From positions 14,658,427 through 14,722,426 of the forward strand of contig OX442315.1 in assembly GCA_949358305.1 (NCBI GenBank): 64,000 nt of DNA, written 5' to 3'. This DNA comes from Strigamia acuminata (Eukaryota > Arthropoda > Chilopoda > Geophilomorpha > Linotaeniidae). A model generated the notes under the pieces. The model did no database searches, was not told where the DNA came from, and saw only the letters and a program-made list of their open reading frames with translations. A program made the translations under genes and the position numbers. Below, piece after piece: positions 11,705 through 26,500 of this stretch. Every line of letters starts with the position of its first letter. Within the stretch, counting starts at the first letter, position 1.

Positions 11705-12200
11705 AATTAGTAACCCTCCTTGTATTGTGGGGCTGGTTTTATTTTTCATACTTTGACGAACCGATATACCATTCTGGTTTGCTTCGGTACATTCCGGGAA
11801 CTGTGTTTAGCTGGAAATGCACATTTGAAAACGAACGTCTCTTTATAAAGCGTCGTCGCGTTGTCATTTTGCAATGATTCCAATACAATAGGGAATAATA
11901 AAGTTTCTAATTGCACCAATAAATATTAGACCGTATTTTAACGAGTGATGTTGAACACATGTCAAGTCATTGAATAGAGTATAGATAAAAGATATAGTCC
12001 CAGTCATGTTCTGTGGATTGCTTTGTGTTGATTTTATGGAGCAAAGCGAAACCAATAACAAATACTCCTTCAACGCTAGCACGTGGTGAAATTAATAACT
12101 AAAGAGAAAAATTGTTTCGTTTTGATACACTGGGATCTGGGTTGGGTTGTTTGTATGACGGTGAAAAGGAGATGGTTTCTCCAAACATTATTTGTCGGGA

Positions 12201-12740
12201 TTGTCTTAGATTTTGAACATTATTATTCTAGATTTTGAAGAGTATTGTCCTAGATTTTGAACAGAATTGTACTAGATTTTGAACAGTATGGTCCTAGATT
12301 TTGAACAGTATTGTCCTAGATTTTGAACAGTATTGTCCTAGATTTTAAACAGTATTGTCTTAGATTTTGAACAGTATGGTCCTAGATTTTAAACAGTATT
12401 GTCTTAGATTTTGAACAGTATGGTTCTAAATTTTGAACAGTATTGTCCTAGATTTTGAACCGTATTGTCCTAGATTTTGAACAATATTCTGCTAGATTTT
12501 GAACAATATTCTGCTAGATTTTGAACAATATTCTGCTAGATTTTGAACAATATTCTGTTAATTTTTAACAATATTCTGCTAGATTTTTAACAATATTCTG
12601 CTAGATTTTTAACAATATTCTGCTGATTTTTAACAATATTCTGTTGATTTTTAACAATATTCTGCTAGATTTTTAACAATATTCTGTTAGACTTTGAACT
12701 AAATTTGCTAAATTTTGAACATAACCTAGATTTTCAAGAT
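12201..12740 (+). repeat. 22-bp minisatellite, about 23 units
   Basis: Tandem units of the form CTAGATTTTGAACAGTATTGTC shift gradually to CTAGATTTTGAACAATATTCTG and then to variants with TTTTTAACAATATTCTG. Unit length stays at 22 bp or close to it, with a few deletions. It lies upstream of the first recognised exon of the receptor gene. Confidence 0.9.
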
Positions 12741-13491
12741 TATTGACCTGCTCAAACATTTTCTAATATAGGCAACTCTAAGCTATAAAGATGCTTAATT
12801 TTCTTTCATTAGGTTTTGCTCCGTGCGGGTTAAAATGTCGCTATCGAACTCGTTGTTGATTCGATAAATAGGCTTAGCGTAATTCCTATATCATATGACA
12901 TTGATTTTTCGAAATTGTAACCTTATTTCTTTTTCTCAAATCATTGATCGTTTTACTCCAGTCTCATCTTATAATGAAGTGAGTTTTTTTTTTTTATTCT
13001 TTGCGTGCCTTCAAGAGCTTCCACTCCTTCCTGATAACTTGATTGGTCCACATGGAATCATTTCCCTTCTCTCCTTCACTTGATAAAGTTGGCTTTGCTT
13101 CACTCCTCTTCTTTTCTCGAGTCAAATTGTGCACTCAAGTACCAGACTTGAATGAGTACTTTTTTCCTCTCTCTCTACTCTTTTATATAGAGACGCGCTA
13201 GCTTCTCTAAATAAAGTGCCAAAGGGCAGGAATAAAGTGGCAGACGACAAACATCATTCACGCATTTTGAGAGTCCAGATTGACATCTTTGGTGCCCTTT
13301 TTTCCCCTTGAGAAAAAACAATTTTTTTTTTGGTTTACTTGTTGACGTGAGGTTTCAACCAAATGTCACAAGCATTTATTTGAGTGTATAAAAAGATATT
13401 TTAAGTCGATTTTTTATGTTTGGTTGGTTTAGTGTGCAAATATATAACTTTTAATAATTTGAATTTTGTTTATTTTATTTTGTTGTTGTAG

Positions 13492-14848
13492 GTACATATT
13501 GGGATCTCAAGTATACGATTGTGATAGTCCAGCTAGAAGCGAAACGCCAATTTGCAAAGATGGTAAGTGAATAGTCGGAGAAATGAATTGTAATTATATT
13601 ACAGTTAAGGCAATAAATGTTGTTAACTATAGGCTCGTCCAATTTATTAAATATTTACTAGTACTTTAAAGAAAAAATACCAGGGGGAGGGCTTGACCCT
13701 TACCCCCGGTCTAGCTCGAGATCTGATCCCCAGTCCAATTTTACTAGCAAAATACTTTGCACGCGTTTTTTATTTTATTTTATTTATTTTATTATTATTT
13801 AATTTATTTTTCCTTAAAATATAAATCAAACTTTAAAATGGCAATTTTTTAAACCATGTTAAATCTAAAGAAGTTGCGTAAAAACGAAATTGGATTTAGT
13901 TTTCTAGACCGTGTTAAATCGAAATCGTGTAAAAGAAGAGCGTGTAAAAACAGACTCGGGTGTATTGATTTTTGGGGATTCCGAAAGTTGATTTTTGGAC
14001 AAAAAAAAATCTTCTTGGACAAAAAAAAAAATTTTTAAAAGCTAGATTTATTTATTTTTAAGGCAAAATCATTTATTTTTATTTTATTCAAAATATGTGG
14101 TCACCTTTTGTACGTTTTCTGGATCTGCCCCTGGGTACTCGCGTGTTTTGTTTATATCGAGTAAACAACTTGGTTGACATGAGACCAAGCCGGGGGATGA
14201 GCCAGCATGGCAATAGGGGCATTCAATGCTGATCAGATTATGGAGTTTTAACACTGGGCGCATACATAAAGTAATTTAGACTAAACAGCATTTTAAACAA
14301 CATATTTAATCTGCTTTTTAAACTAATTGTCTCGATCTAGCTTGCACACGTTTATTCTTAACGAACAAATTTTGAATGTCTAATTTCCCTGTAACCTTTA
14401 CTCGTTAGAAGTGACATTAATAAAAATAAAAATAGTTCGAGTTTACTCGAATTCAACAACCTTCTGCGAGGGATTATTCACTACTCGAATAATCCTTGTA
14501 GTCCTTGTTTACATGACAGTTGTGCACACGGAATATTTCATCTCACTCGAAATATTCCGTGCATGTAAACGAAGTATAAGTGATTTAAGGAGAAGCCAAC
14601 TCGTCTTTTGAAGATTGAATGCACCTAATATCTCGCCAGACAAGCAAATTCAGACTCACATTTTCTATCTATTTTTATCCAGTTTTAAAAAATACTAAAT
14701 TATAAAACATCCTAAAAAATACTTTTTTTTGCAGCTTGTAAATTAAATTGTACACACAAATGTGTTCTAACGTCCAATAATGCGTGCAGGTGCGCTTGTC
14801 ATCCCGGTTTTAGGCTTAGATCTGATAACAGAACGTGCCTTACAAGCG
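13492..14848 (+). CDS. Gene A: Cys-rich and EGF-like exons
   Basis: Exons 13492-13562 and 14735-14848 encode a Cys-rich stretch. Its second part (CKLNCTHKC, then CRCACHPGF, then NRTC) has the C-x-C-x-x-G-F spacing of an EGF-like module. Splice junctions are phase 1, which is usual for EGF exons. An extracellular role in protein-protein contact is inferred. At least one further exon must precede. Confidence 0.75.
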
Positions 14849-17559
14849 GTAAGTAAATAACGTTTATTTTTTTTTTCTTCTTTTTTTTGGAGTTGCCAGT
14901 CACTTATGTTCAATCCATTTCTGTCACGCTCTTGATGAATATCGACCTTTCCCCCCTTTTTGTTTCGAAAAAAAGAAAAGAAACACTCTTTGAGTCGTTG
15001 TCTCGGAATGATTGAGGGATGTGAGGAGTTGAGCTGATGGATGTGGTTGAGGTAAAAGGGCAAGGAAAACTTTTTCAAACCCATTAGACAAACTCTTGAC
15101 TAAAAGTGTGGTTTTAAGATTTGTGACTTTGTTCTGGAGGTACTTAACTGTTGACAGCATTTTTTTTGCCCCAATAAAATGTCAAGTAATGCGCAATAAA
15201 ATGTGTTTTACCGATTAATACCACCGAGAGTTGATTCTAGAGTATCGGTTTTGACGTTTTTATGATTATTGGCAGGGGTGGTCACAGTGGGGTCCACTCA
15301 ATGGGAAACTTGGAAGCTAAAAATGTTCAATTTTAATCTCTAGCTCCATTCGAAGTTACTGTTTAAAAACAACCATAAACCATTGACTAGAGATTGCATA
15401 AACTTTTTTAAGGGCCTTAAAACCTGGTTTAATTTTTACAACCGCATTCAATCCGATTGATACACAAGTTAGATCAGGGGATCAAACATGCCGTTTACTT
15501 GTGAAACTCAAAAACTAAATAATCTAACGCAGGGGTTCTCAAACTTTTTAGCATTGCAACCCATTTTTAAGACAGGCGATTTTCCGCGTCCCACTTCACT
15601 TTTCAAAATGAACTACGACATACATTGTTACTATTTTCCCATCCTATAAAATTCGTCACTTTGGGGAATTACAATAGCTACAAACTTCTATTTTTGGGCG
15701 TTTTGGCTGGTTTTTGGAGAATTTTGGATGGGTTTTGTAGATTTTGAGTGATTTTTGTAGATTTTGAGTAATTTTTGTAGATTTTGAGTGATTTTTGTAG
15801 ATTTTGAGTGATTTTTTTGTAGATTTTGAGTGATTTTTGTAGATTTTGAGTGATTTTTCTAGATTTTGAGTGATTTTTCTAGATTTTGAGTGATTTTTCT
15901 AGATTTTGAGTGATTTTTGTGAGGTTTTTGTGAAGATTTTGAGGATTTGTGAAGATTTTAGAGAATTTTGTAGCTTTTGCTAGCCTTACAACCAATTACA
16001 GGCAGTAAGTTGGAATTGGAATTGGCAAAAATCTTTTAAAAAAAATTTAAAAAAATCTGAGAACGAAAATTTTTGGCGACAAAGTGATTGAATGCCGTTG
16101 CGCGCCATCAAAAATCAGCCTGCCCCCCCCCCCCCTCCCCCCCCCCCCCCACCAGTGAGGTGCGCCCCCACAGTTTGAGAAACGCTGATCTAACGCAAAT
16201 TCCCAATTCGTGTCTGCTGTTTGGTAGTAAATTTTTCCATGATGAATCTTCTAAGTCTTCTTTACAAAATAGTTAAAAAAAAATTTTTAAAAAAAATTAA
16301 TCTTAAAAAAAAAGTTATTACATGTAAGACTTCAGACGAGTTCATGACTTTTAGCCCACCCTGTATAAACACAAAAAAAAAAACAAGCAGAAAGTTTGAA
16401 TCCACGCATTGTCCAATTAGGTACTCCGTATTAATTTATTATTGTGGTTAAAGTGCGATCTTTGTTAAACCCTTTAACCTTCCCACTGCAAGCACATGTA
16501 ACTTGCCATGGGCCAACAACAATCTTTGTGATTAACAGATGCGAAAACATAGAAACATGGCTTCGTATGTTATTTCTCTCTCCTCGTTTCATGCGACCTC
16601 TGCCGATCTTCCTTTTGTAAATATTTTCTAGTTTTGGAACTCGATTTCAATTTTGTTTTCTTTCAATTTTCTGGGTTTGTTGATAAATACGGTGCGCTAG
16701 AGCATTGATTATCCGGCTGTCCAATTATCCACATATTTGCATGCAGTTGCGTGGTATGAGAAAGATATTTGCTCGTTTTTAACGAACAGTTGCGGATTTA
16801 CAATTTTTCTGCCTGTGTAAGCACCTAAACACACAGTAATTAGACCGACAGAAAAAAGGCAAGTGTTATTCAAGCTCGAGACATGCTTTAATGATCGTAC
16901 CAAGTTTTAATTGTGGTCGAACCGAGAACGAGTCGGTCCGATGCAGTTTCAGCAAAAACCCGAAACAGACTCGATATTTATCGTTTACGATTTTTTTAAA
17001 CTGATTTTAAGATATTCTTTAACCATTGAAGGAAGAATAACTTTTTTTTTGTTACTTAAAATCTTTTTTTTAAACAAAAAAGGACTCAAATGTTTTCCTA
17101 ACCGATTGATTTTTAATTTTAAATTCCAGTCACATCGTGTTCCCTTATTTGTAAAATTGGCTTGAAAACACATCCAATCAGATAAAAAATATATATTTCC
17201 GCTTGTAAAAATCTTTTCTCATCACGATTCGACTTCATTTATTTTTTTCTATTTTTTTGTTCCATTTCTATTTCCTTTATTTATAAGAAGAAGAAAATTT
17301 TAAGCAAAAAAATTCTTGTGTTTTAGTTTTGTATTTTTATCTGTCGCCTTTAACTTCTATTCAAATAAGCCCGTGTGGTTAAATTTCATGTCAATTTATT
17401 TTCTTTTTCTAGCTCGTGTTCGTTTCGTTGGTAGTTTCAGGTTAAACAATTCTCGATTCGATCCGAGCACAGCTAACAAGTTGTCTTCAGATTACATTGC
17501 ATTCAAGGAGACCGTTACCAAGGGGGTGAGTGCACAACTTCTATCCTGGATTTTAATTG

Positions 17560-17590
<31 letters not shown>

Positions 17591-20500
17591 TTCATTTTTC
17601 AAAATGTAAGTTATAGAATTTTTTTTTTAACTTTTAGCTGAGGTCCGTTTTGGAGAGCCAATTTGATGAAGTTCGTAATCTGTCCATTCTCCATTTCCTG
17701 TAAGTACCCAATTAAAATTCATTAAGTTGTATATCCAATGTTTGATTGCTCTATTGATTTGCCAAAATGGGCCATGTGATAACCTGCAGTTTATCATATG
17801 TTTGATAAATTTTAAGGAATTCTGAAGCATATCGTATTTTAACAAACTAAAGTTTATAATTATTTTAGTTGTGTGAATATTTTATGTCAGTAAAACTTTT
17901 ATGCATCATTAATACCACATTTTCAATCTCATTTTCATCATTTGTTCGTCTCTAGTATGACAAAATCATACTTATCGTATCAAATGATCATAAATTGAAT
18001 TTTATATTATTTGTATTAATTCCAATGTGACCTTCTGGACTAAAACCATTAATGCTATTTTTGTTTGGTTTTAACTTGAGCGAGCGACCATTATTAGGAT
18101 TGCCTTGATAAAGACCATACTGTCACACCAATTTACTTTAACCCGGTCTAACCTGTTCTAATGCGTGTAATTGACATGTGATGTAATTTTAAGGATTGGG
18201 AAGATTGATGAGAAGAGACAGAGAAATCTCAACCATACCGTATAAGGGTTACTACGGAAGTCCCGTTACAATTTTATTTTGACGTTAAAGTCGCTGAGTA
18301 CCAGGTGGTGCTCTTACAAAACTATCATCACAGAATCTCATTTTACAATAACATGCCACTAAAAATGGAAAGACAATTTTTCAAATACCATATTTTGAGA
18401 TGTGTCAATAAGGAAGATTCGAAGAAATTTTACCATTGGGTATCAGTCTGACCAATGACCAACATCAGCCCTGGTGCATGCAGAACACTGTTACAGAATT
18501 TGTATAGCTTCAGGGTAATGCCAATTTATTTTTTGATCAATCAATGCACAGTGACCCCTCATTTTACTGATACTGTGTATGTATTTTTATGTGAAATGTG
18601 GATTTACTTCTGTGCTGTCATGTTGTGTAAAATTGCACTATGTAAAAATTGATTTGACAATAACTTCCATTGCTTGGGCTTATCACAAAGATTCAAAGAA
18701 GAGATTGTTGTCATGGCTTTACCAATCAGCAGAAACTGCAATATGATTTCTGTTTACTTTACATTGGGTCCCAGCTTCTCTTAGAGCTGAAACTTTAAGA
18801 AAGATATGACAAGTGAGATTTGAATGATTTTGACTTAGACCTTTATTGTACAACATTGAATAAAATAATACTTTTGCAGTGTTTAGCTTCACTGCGTGAC
18901 CCACTACCTGTTAATTTATGACGCTGTTTTCACCGCGCCCCCTGGAATGCCTGGATTTTCACCTGTGAATAAAAAATAATGGGTACATTCAAAGTCAAAT
19001 GAATTATTTGACTTATCATAATCTGAATTATCAACAATTCATGCAAGTCATTGACTGATGTCGCTGAAATGTTTTACCAGCCACAGGAAATGATGTAATT
19101 TGCATCACTGAAATGATAATTTAATTGCAATAAGTGGCTTATTGATAAGTCTTCCAACCTTAAGTTATTTTACAATGTACTGCGTTCCCAAAACTGCGCT
19201 TCTTTTTTTTTACCGGAAGATGTGTTTGCTGAATTTTTTTTTTATTTTTTTTATACTTACCAGCACTAAATTTTATTACTGATGTTCGGATAAGATAAAA
19301 ATCCCTATACCAAACATGAACTTGAAATCATCAAGGGTCATTCAATAACAGGAGACGTTTTTATTGAATTATAGATATCCCTTTTGAAGTACACACATTT
19401 ATTTATTCTTGATGAAATTTCCTGTTCCCATCTGTTGAAGACCATTGGTTATGGTTAAACAGCGCACAAATTGCGTTTTCACGGTTTTCTCCGTCGCTGT
19501 TTTGATTGAAAGTCCGAGACGACACCTGGTCGCCCTTGGTAACTCAATTGTACGGAGCAAAATGAAACTGACATGAACTAGTTCTTGCGTCTAAGTCGAT
19601 TTGGAGAGCAAGAGAAATCGGCTTCAAACTTTTATCTACACTTAAATAATAATGTTGGTGTTCGATTTTGCAATTACGGCAAATCAATAGGAGATTAATT
19701 TTCCCCATTTTATGCTATATTTTTTTTTTCTTGTTACTTTTTTCTCTTCCTTCCTTCCTCTCCGTCTCATCATTACGACTTTAAATGTCAAAAAAATATC
19801 ATTAGTGAACGTTAATTAAGTTTTAATTTGCATGGTTTTGACATTTGACAATTCATTTTTTTTTATTTTACTGATTATTATTTTTTTTTTAAATTTAAAA
19901 TAAAAAAATTAAATTGTTTGTCTTCTGCAGATTTTATTTATTACTAATTTCTTCAATTTTTAACGTTTGAAATTTCTCTTCTGTTTTTTTTTTTTTTTGT
20001 AGACCTGATGGCAGGGTGGAATTTCACTTTTTTGGGAACGTGCACCAGGACAAAAACAACTTTACAGCAATTTTAACCGACGCTATATCAAAAGGTTACA
20101 TCGACAGAATTGGGGTTCACACAGATTTTGTACGATCTGAGACTGAGAAAGGTAAAAATGTTCCTTTTAAAACTGTCGTTTAACTGGTTTTAAGGTGCGC
20201 GCCATAAGTATAGAATAATCAGTTTTTTTGAAATATTTTTTTTTGCGCTTTTTCTGGAATCAAACCAATTTTTTAATAAATGTATTTTGGCATTAGAATT
20301 CATTTAAAATTAACACGTTTATAAGTTTTGTAGAAACTTAAATTTGGCAGTGATTTTACATAAAAATGGGGGTGACATAAGTATAGAATATTTTAGGTTT
20401 GAAGTGGTGCCGTATTTGGCTACTAGCGTCACTCTTTGGTGACCCAGATTGGAAAAGGTAATGTTTTATCTTGAGGAAGGGCAACTGTTTTGCATATTTT

Positions 20501-23500
20501 CCATGCAATTTTTAGTCGTTCATTGTGTTACTTTGATCAATATTGGGAGTTACAACCGTTAACAGTTCCCAGAGTATTTTTCTCCAGATCTGGAGTCATC
20601 TGACAAACTTTGACTAGTTATCATGGATGCAGATTCAACAGGATGTTGATCTTGGCTTGGCTAAAGCGCCCTCCTGAGTTTTTGGGCGATTTGGCAAGCT
20701 TTCACCAGTTGGCCCCGCTACGGTTTCGCCGCGCTGCTAAAGAATTGAGCTGGAGGTCATCATTTGATGAAACTTGAATGAAATTCTTGTGTTGCAAATT
20801 TCATCAAATTCGAACAGAAATTTGGAATTTGATCGCTTTTTGAGTATTTGAGTACATTTATCCTGAATCCCCAACGCAATCTGGAAACCAATGTGGTTGA
20901 AAACTCAAAATCGTACTTGAAATCATTCAAAATTGAAGCCTCTGTCTTCCAATTCATAATCTTAAAAATTCAAGTTTGCTAAGAATTTGCCAATTTTGTG
21001 CGAGGATTTTGTTACCACAGGCTTCACTTGAGTGGTGTCATGAAATTATGTTTTAGGATAGATCTAAATTTGTTTTGTAGCTAAAATCTTTTATTTCCAA
21101 GTGTTGATTCTTTTAAATTTAAAAATGTATATTGTCTTATACATGATTTATGAGTCAATAAATCGATTTTCTATTCATTTCAAACAAATGCCTGCAGAAA
21201 TTTGTGCCATTGGATGCCTTTAAACTGAACTATTCATGAAGATTTTTCTCATGAATTGCATTTATTTATTTCCAAAACCTGCACAAAAGGCCTAATATCC
21301 TTAAAGCAATAATAAATACATAAATATCAATTTGAATTTTTTTTTTAAAAAAAACAAGTTTTATTTGCATAAAAAAGACACAAGCTGAGCTTTTAATATC
21401 ACAGTAGTGTGAGCAAGATGTTGTTTTTTGGGTGACACAGGAACTGGAATGGGAAATTAAAGTGTATTATTTATGGTAAGTTGGAAAGAAGAAAGGAAGA
21501 GGAACAATTAAAGAGATCTTTTCTTGTTCTTTTCTTTTTCTTTTTTTTTGTTTAACTGTAGGCAAAAGATGGCTGATTGCATGGATGAGTTGGCAATGTG
21601 GTGCCACACAAAATGGCAACACATTTCTCCCATTTCTTCACACTGACATAACTGAAACAGAAAATAAGGAATTTTTTAATTAAAATTCCAGCAACACAGA
21701 CTCAATAAGTAAAACCATTTTAAAGACTTATTAAATATCACCTTTTTATTGATGGAATTTATTTCTTATTTTTTATTTTTATTTTTTTTTATTCTTTATT
21801 TTGGTCAGGAAATTGAAGAAATTTTTATTCCATTTTGGATCTTTAAATGCAATCAAGACTCAATCTTTGGAAAACTTAATAGATAGCAAAGATGAAGCCT
21901 TTTATCATTCAGTAATAAAAAATTTAATAAAAAAAATTGGGAATGGGAACTAATCAGAAATTTTTAATGGAAATAAACAGTTTTTGTAAAATATAAAAAA
22001 AAATACAAAAATGGTAAATTCTTGACAAATGGTTATTTTTTTTCAATAATTTTATGAGTTCAATTACAATTTTATGTGAAAAAGAAATAAAAAGGAAAGT
22101 TTTCGTAGAACATGATGAACTTTTTTTTTCTAAGGATCAGATTACTTTTTTTTTTATTATTATACAGAATCGTATGAATGATTAATCTTGGTTCCTTAAA
22201 AAAGTTTTGTGAAAAAAAGAAAATTGGGGGTGGGGAGGTTGTGGTAACCTCAATTTGCATATGCAATGAGGTTATTTGAAGTGCTTTATATTTATGGCTT
22301 CAGCTAATTATTTATTTATTATTTATTTATTTTTTGTGAATTTTAGCTTTAAATCTACAAGCATTATGGGATGAGGCTGAAAAAGATGCAATTCATGTGC
22401 AAGGCGATTCCCTATCTCTGGCTTGTATCTCCATGGGAACGAGTCATCTGCAGTTTAAGTGGTTCAAAGATAAAATCCCCGTCAATATGAACACGTCAAA
22501 TGGCCACGTGTGGTTGAAAACTATTCCAAAAAACACCAAAGATCAATACACTGGAGTTTTAAGGATCGATAAATTGGCACCTGAAGATCAAGGTATGATA
22601 ACATCGTGATAACATCTTCAATAACATCGTGAAACGCAAAGATTAGTCTGTCTTGACTAAGTATTTGAAACTGTAATGGAGCATGCAAATAACGTGACCG
22701 TTGGTGTAGTTGAGATTTACATGACTGACTAGTTTATTCAAAGTAACATATAGGTGGCGCTGCTGAAAGGTAGTGTCACAAATTAACAAGATACATGTGA
22801 CGTGCATTGGAGTGAAGAACACTCCAAAGATCTCTTCTTTTTGTTGCCGATCATTTCGTCGCCAAATATTTTACATTGGAGAGAGATTCGTTTAAAAAAA
22901 CTGATAAGGTTAGGTTTGCGGGGGAGCGAAAAGAAGAAAAAAACCTTCTGCTTAAGATTAACAGTATACCGTAGGCGCATTTAATAAGTTTCCGTTTAAA
23001 CTTTCATCTCAAACGAATTTTGAGACGAAATGTTTTGTTTCTGAATGCAATCGTTTATCTGGTAAATAAACCTGATCTGGGATTCGTTTTTGGCCCATTA
23101 TAATTCAGTTTTTGGGTTTTACAAGTAAATTGCAATTAAAATTTAGTCATTTTCAGTCAATCGATGAATTATTTCGATAAAATCACGAGGTTCCCAACCA
23201 AGCAGGGCAGTGGCGAACAGAAAACTACATTTTTTTTATTTTTAACGTTTTGTAAAATAATCACAAAGGCAAACTGTAATTTCCATAGTAGGCAACGGTT
23301 ATGCATGACGGGACCAAAAATAAGATTGAGTCTGGGGCCTCTCAAGCCGGGTGTTTTGAGGAAGCTTGCTTTTAGCATTCAGATATGTAGTGAAATGTTT
23401 GAATTTTGAATTTATTGTACTGTAATACATTATTAGTAGACATATCTCCATTTCATCTGCACGTGAACGAGCTTCTCTGCATGACTCGTATATTTTGCTG

Positions 23501-26500
23501 CCTTTTTAAAGCATCACATTAAGCTAAAGGACTCTAGCAACTGTTTTGCATCGGGTTTTCTAGTTTGCCAAGTTTACTATCTTGACATGTGGAATTTTAT
23601 TCTTTTTTGACAGTGAATAATTTGTACTGTGGGCTTTTTTTTTTATAAGTGTTTTTGATTACTGTAAACACATTAAGCAATTTCTGGTGTGAATGATGTG
23701 AAACTTGAACTCATTTATCAAGAATGAGTTAAGAAATTGTATTTTTAATTAATTAGTGGAAAATGCTGACATTGAATGATTTGAAAGGAAAAAAAGTTTT
23801 TGGTGTTTCAGTAAACTAAAAACAAGTCAAAACACGAATTGTGTGAAAATTTAGTCATTTTTGAGTCAACGAATTATTTCGATACAATCACGCTTTAAAA
23901 GAGCAAAAACAGAAAGTTTGAATGAACCTAATTGTTTTTATTGCAACTTGCAGGTGAATTTACGTGTCAGGTGAACGATTGGGGAGTTGTTCAAGAAAGG
24001 AGCTTGTTGGTGACAGTGCTGGTTCCACCAAGAGTTAATGTCAAACCTCTGTCCGTGACGATGAAAGAAAACGAGTCGTTGGATATTTTTTGCCGGGTCG
24101 ATCAAATGATGAATAACGAATACGGATACTCGTGGCTGAAGAATGGCAAAATATTAAACCCGTCCGCAGGTCTGGAGTTCGTCGAAGACATTTTTCCCAC
24201 CGGAAGTCGAATGACTATAGTCAAAGCGAACGTTTCTGCTGTGTACACGTGCATTGTGTCCAACAAGGCAGGACAGACCAGAAAAGAAAGCCAAATAACT
24301 GTCATAAATTCAGGTAAATATTATTGACGACATTTAAAAAAAAAATTTTTAAGGTAATGTGCACAAATACATTTTTTGTGTGTATAATTGCATTATAGGG
24401 TTCACATTTGCATTATCAGGTGCTCTAATGCATTTTTAGGTGCCTAAATGCACTATTTATGTGCATAAATAGTGCTCTAATGCATTTTTAGGTGCCTAAA
24501 TGCACTATTTATGTGCATAAATGCATTTTCAAGTGCGAAAATGCGCTTTAAATGCTCTTTTTATGTGCAGTAGTACAGTTTTTATTTGCGCAATTGCATA
24601 TTTTGTGGATATAAATGCATTATCAGGTGCACAAATGTATTTCTAGGTGCTAAAATTGATTCTATTTGTAAACATTTATAAATTGCTGATTTAAACATTT
24701 AAAATTGCAGATTTAAACATTTGAAATTGCAGATTTAAACATTTGAAATTGAAGATTTAAACATTTAAAATTGCAAATTTTTTATTTCGATATTTAAGAT
24801 TTTTTTCAAAGATTTAGTGAAGCCATAAAGCTTGCGGGAAATTTACCGTCCCGAGAACTAAAAGAATTTTTTCAAACCGCATCCCTAAGTGGGATCGATA
24901 CAGTCACGGTTGGTTTAAACTTTGATTGAAGCACTCAGTCAGACTCCAACAGTTTAATCAATGATAATGCATTGAAATCGGCATTTGATTCGAACGAAAT
25001 TTATTTTTCAGATTACCCCGTTTGCCACGTGGATAACGGCTACAATTTAACATGGAACACGACCGCAGTGCACACTTGTTACATCCGTTGGTGCCCGAAC
25101 ACGTATCGTGGCGAGGCGCGTGCCAAAGCGCGTGGCAAAGCTCGACGGAACTGCTCTCTCGTTGACCGGCTCCCATTCTGGGAAGAACCGGACTTCTCGG
25201 AATGCATGTCCGACGACATCTCTGTAATATACAACCATGTAAGCTTTTCTTCTCAATTTTGGTTTATGAATGGTTTCAGGTATGCTTGCTGTTGAAGGCG
25301 GTGCGACATCTGGTGCGTAGGCAAGAAAATGAAGCCTTTATGTGTAATGTAATCGATCATGCAAAACTCATAAAATATTGTTGCTGCTTGAGTGTGTTTA
25401 ATACAAATTGGTTTTGTGTGTAATATTATTTTTATTTTAGTTGTTTTTTTCTTTATTGCACTTTTATGCCTAAAACGTCGTCATGCAGTGCAGGGAAGTG
25501 AAAGTAAAAATGCAATTTGTTTTTATTATTGGGAAATGAAAAACATTAAACATTTGATTGAAAGTGAATTAATTTGCTTTACATGTAGAACTACATCTTT
25601 CTCCGCGCTACAGTTCGCGCCCGGTATCGTGATGCTAAATTCGAACTGCGCAACCCATTTTGCGCAGACGATTTTCTAATTCCAGTTGTTATTTAGCAGT
25701 ATTAAGCCTTTTAAAGTTATTAAACAATAATAAACTAATTATTAAAAGTAAATTTACATCGTAATCCCAAAATATTTTTATTTATTTACTTTATTTTGGG
25801 CAGTATTAGACCTAATATTAGGTTTAATGGTCGATCACAGCGCTATCTCTTGTGTGTGAGACCGGACCAGTGGCAACCGAAATAACAAGAAATAAAAGTT
25901 GTACGTTGTGCCACAGTTACTAATTTTATTTTATTCATTAGTTTTTTTTTTTTTTTAATTTGTTGCACTGCATTGCAGGGAAGCGAAAGTGCACTTTGTT
26001 TTTATTGCAGTTAAATATTAATGGGAAATGGAAAACATTTGATTGAAAGCGAATTATTCATTTTTTCTCATTTTATTTTGTTATTTGATATGGTTTCTAA
26101 ATCCTTTCTGAATGTAGCGAAATGACAAAGTGTAATTTCCCCGAGGAAATAACGTATTTAATCATAAAGCAAAAATGCGCTTTGAGTCGAATTGAATTTA
26201 AAGACTTTTAGTAAAGCAAAGAATTTTTTATTTTTTTATTTTTATTTTTATTTTTTTTATTTTTATTTTTTTTGTTAAACAAGTCTATACATGCAATTTT
26301 ATTTTTATTCCACATGAATTATTGGTATGGTTTTACCTCTGTTTTTATTGTTGCCTTATTGTTATTTTATTTTCCTATAGTTTCAACATTTGAAATTGGG
26401 CTACATGTTGACGAACATAACCGCGCTGCTCCGTAGGATTCTGAGATTTCTTTCCTATCATTATCTGCAGCTATACCCGGGTGAAGGCAAACCCATTTTG

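Noticed and set aside
11689-11877. 62-codon open frame with a hydrophobic start, considered as a signal-peptide exon
   Set aside because: It starts inside the MITE terminal repeat and no donor joins it to 13492 in phase 2.
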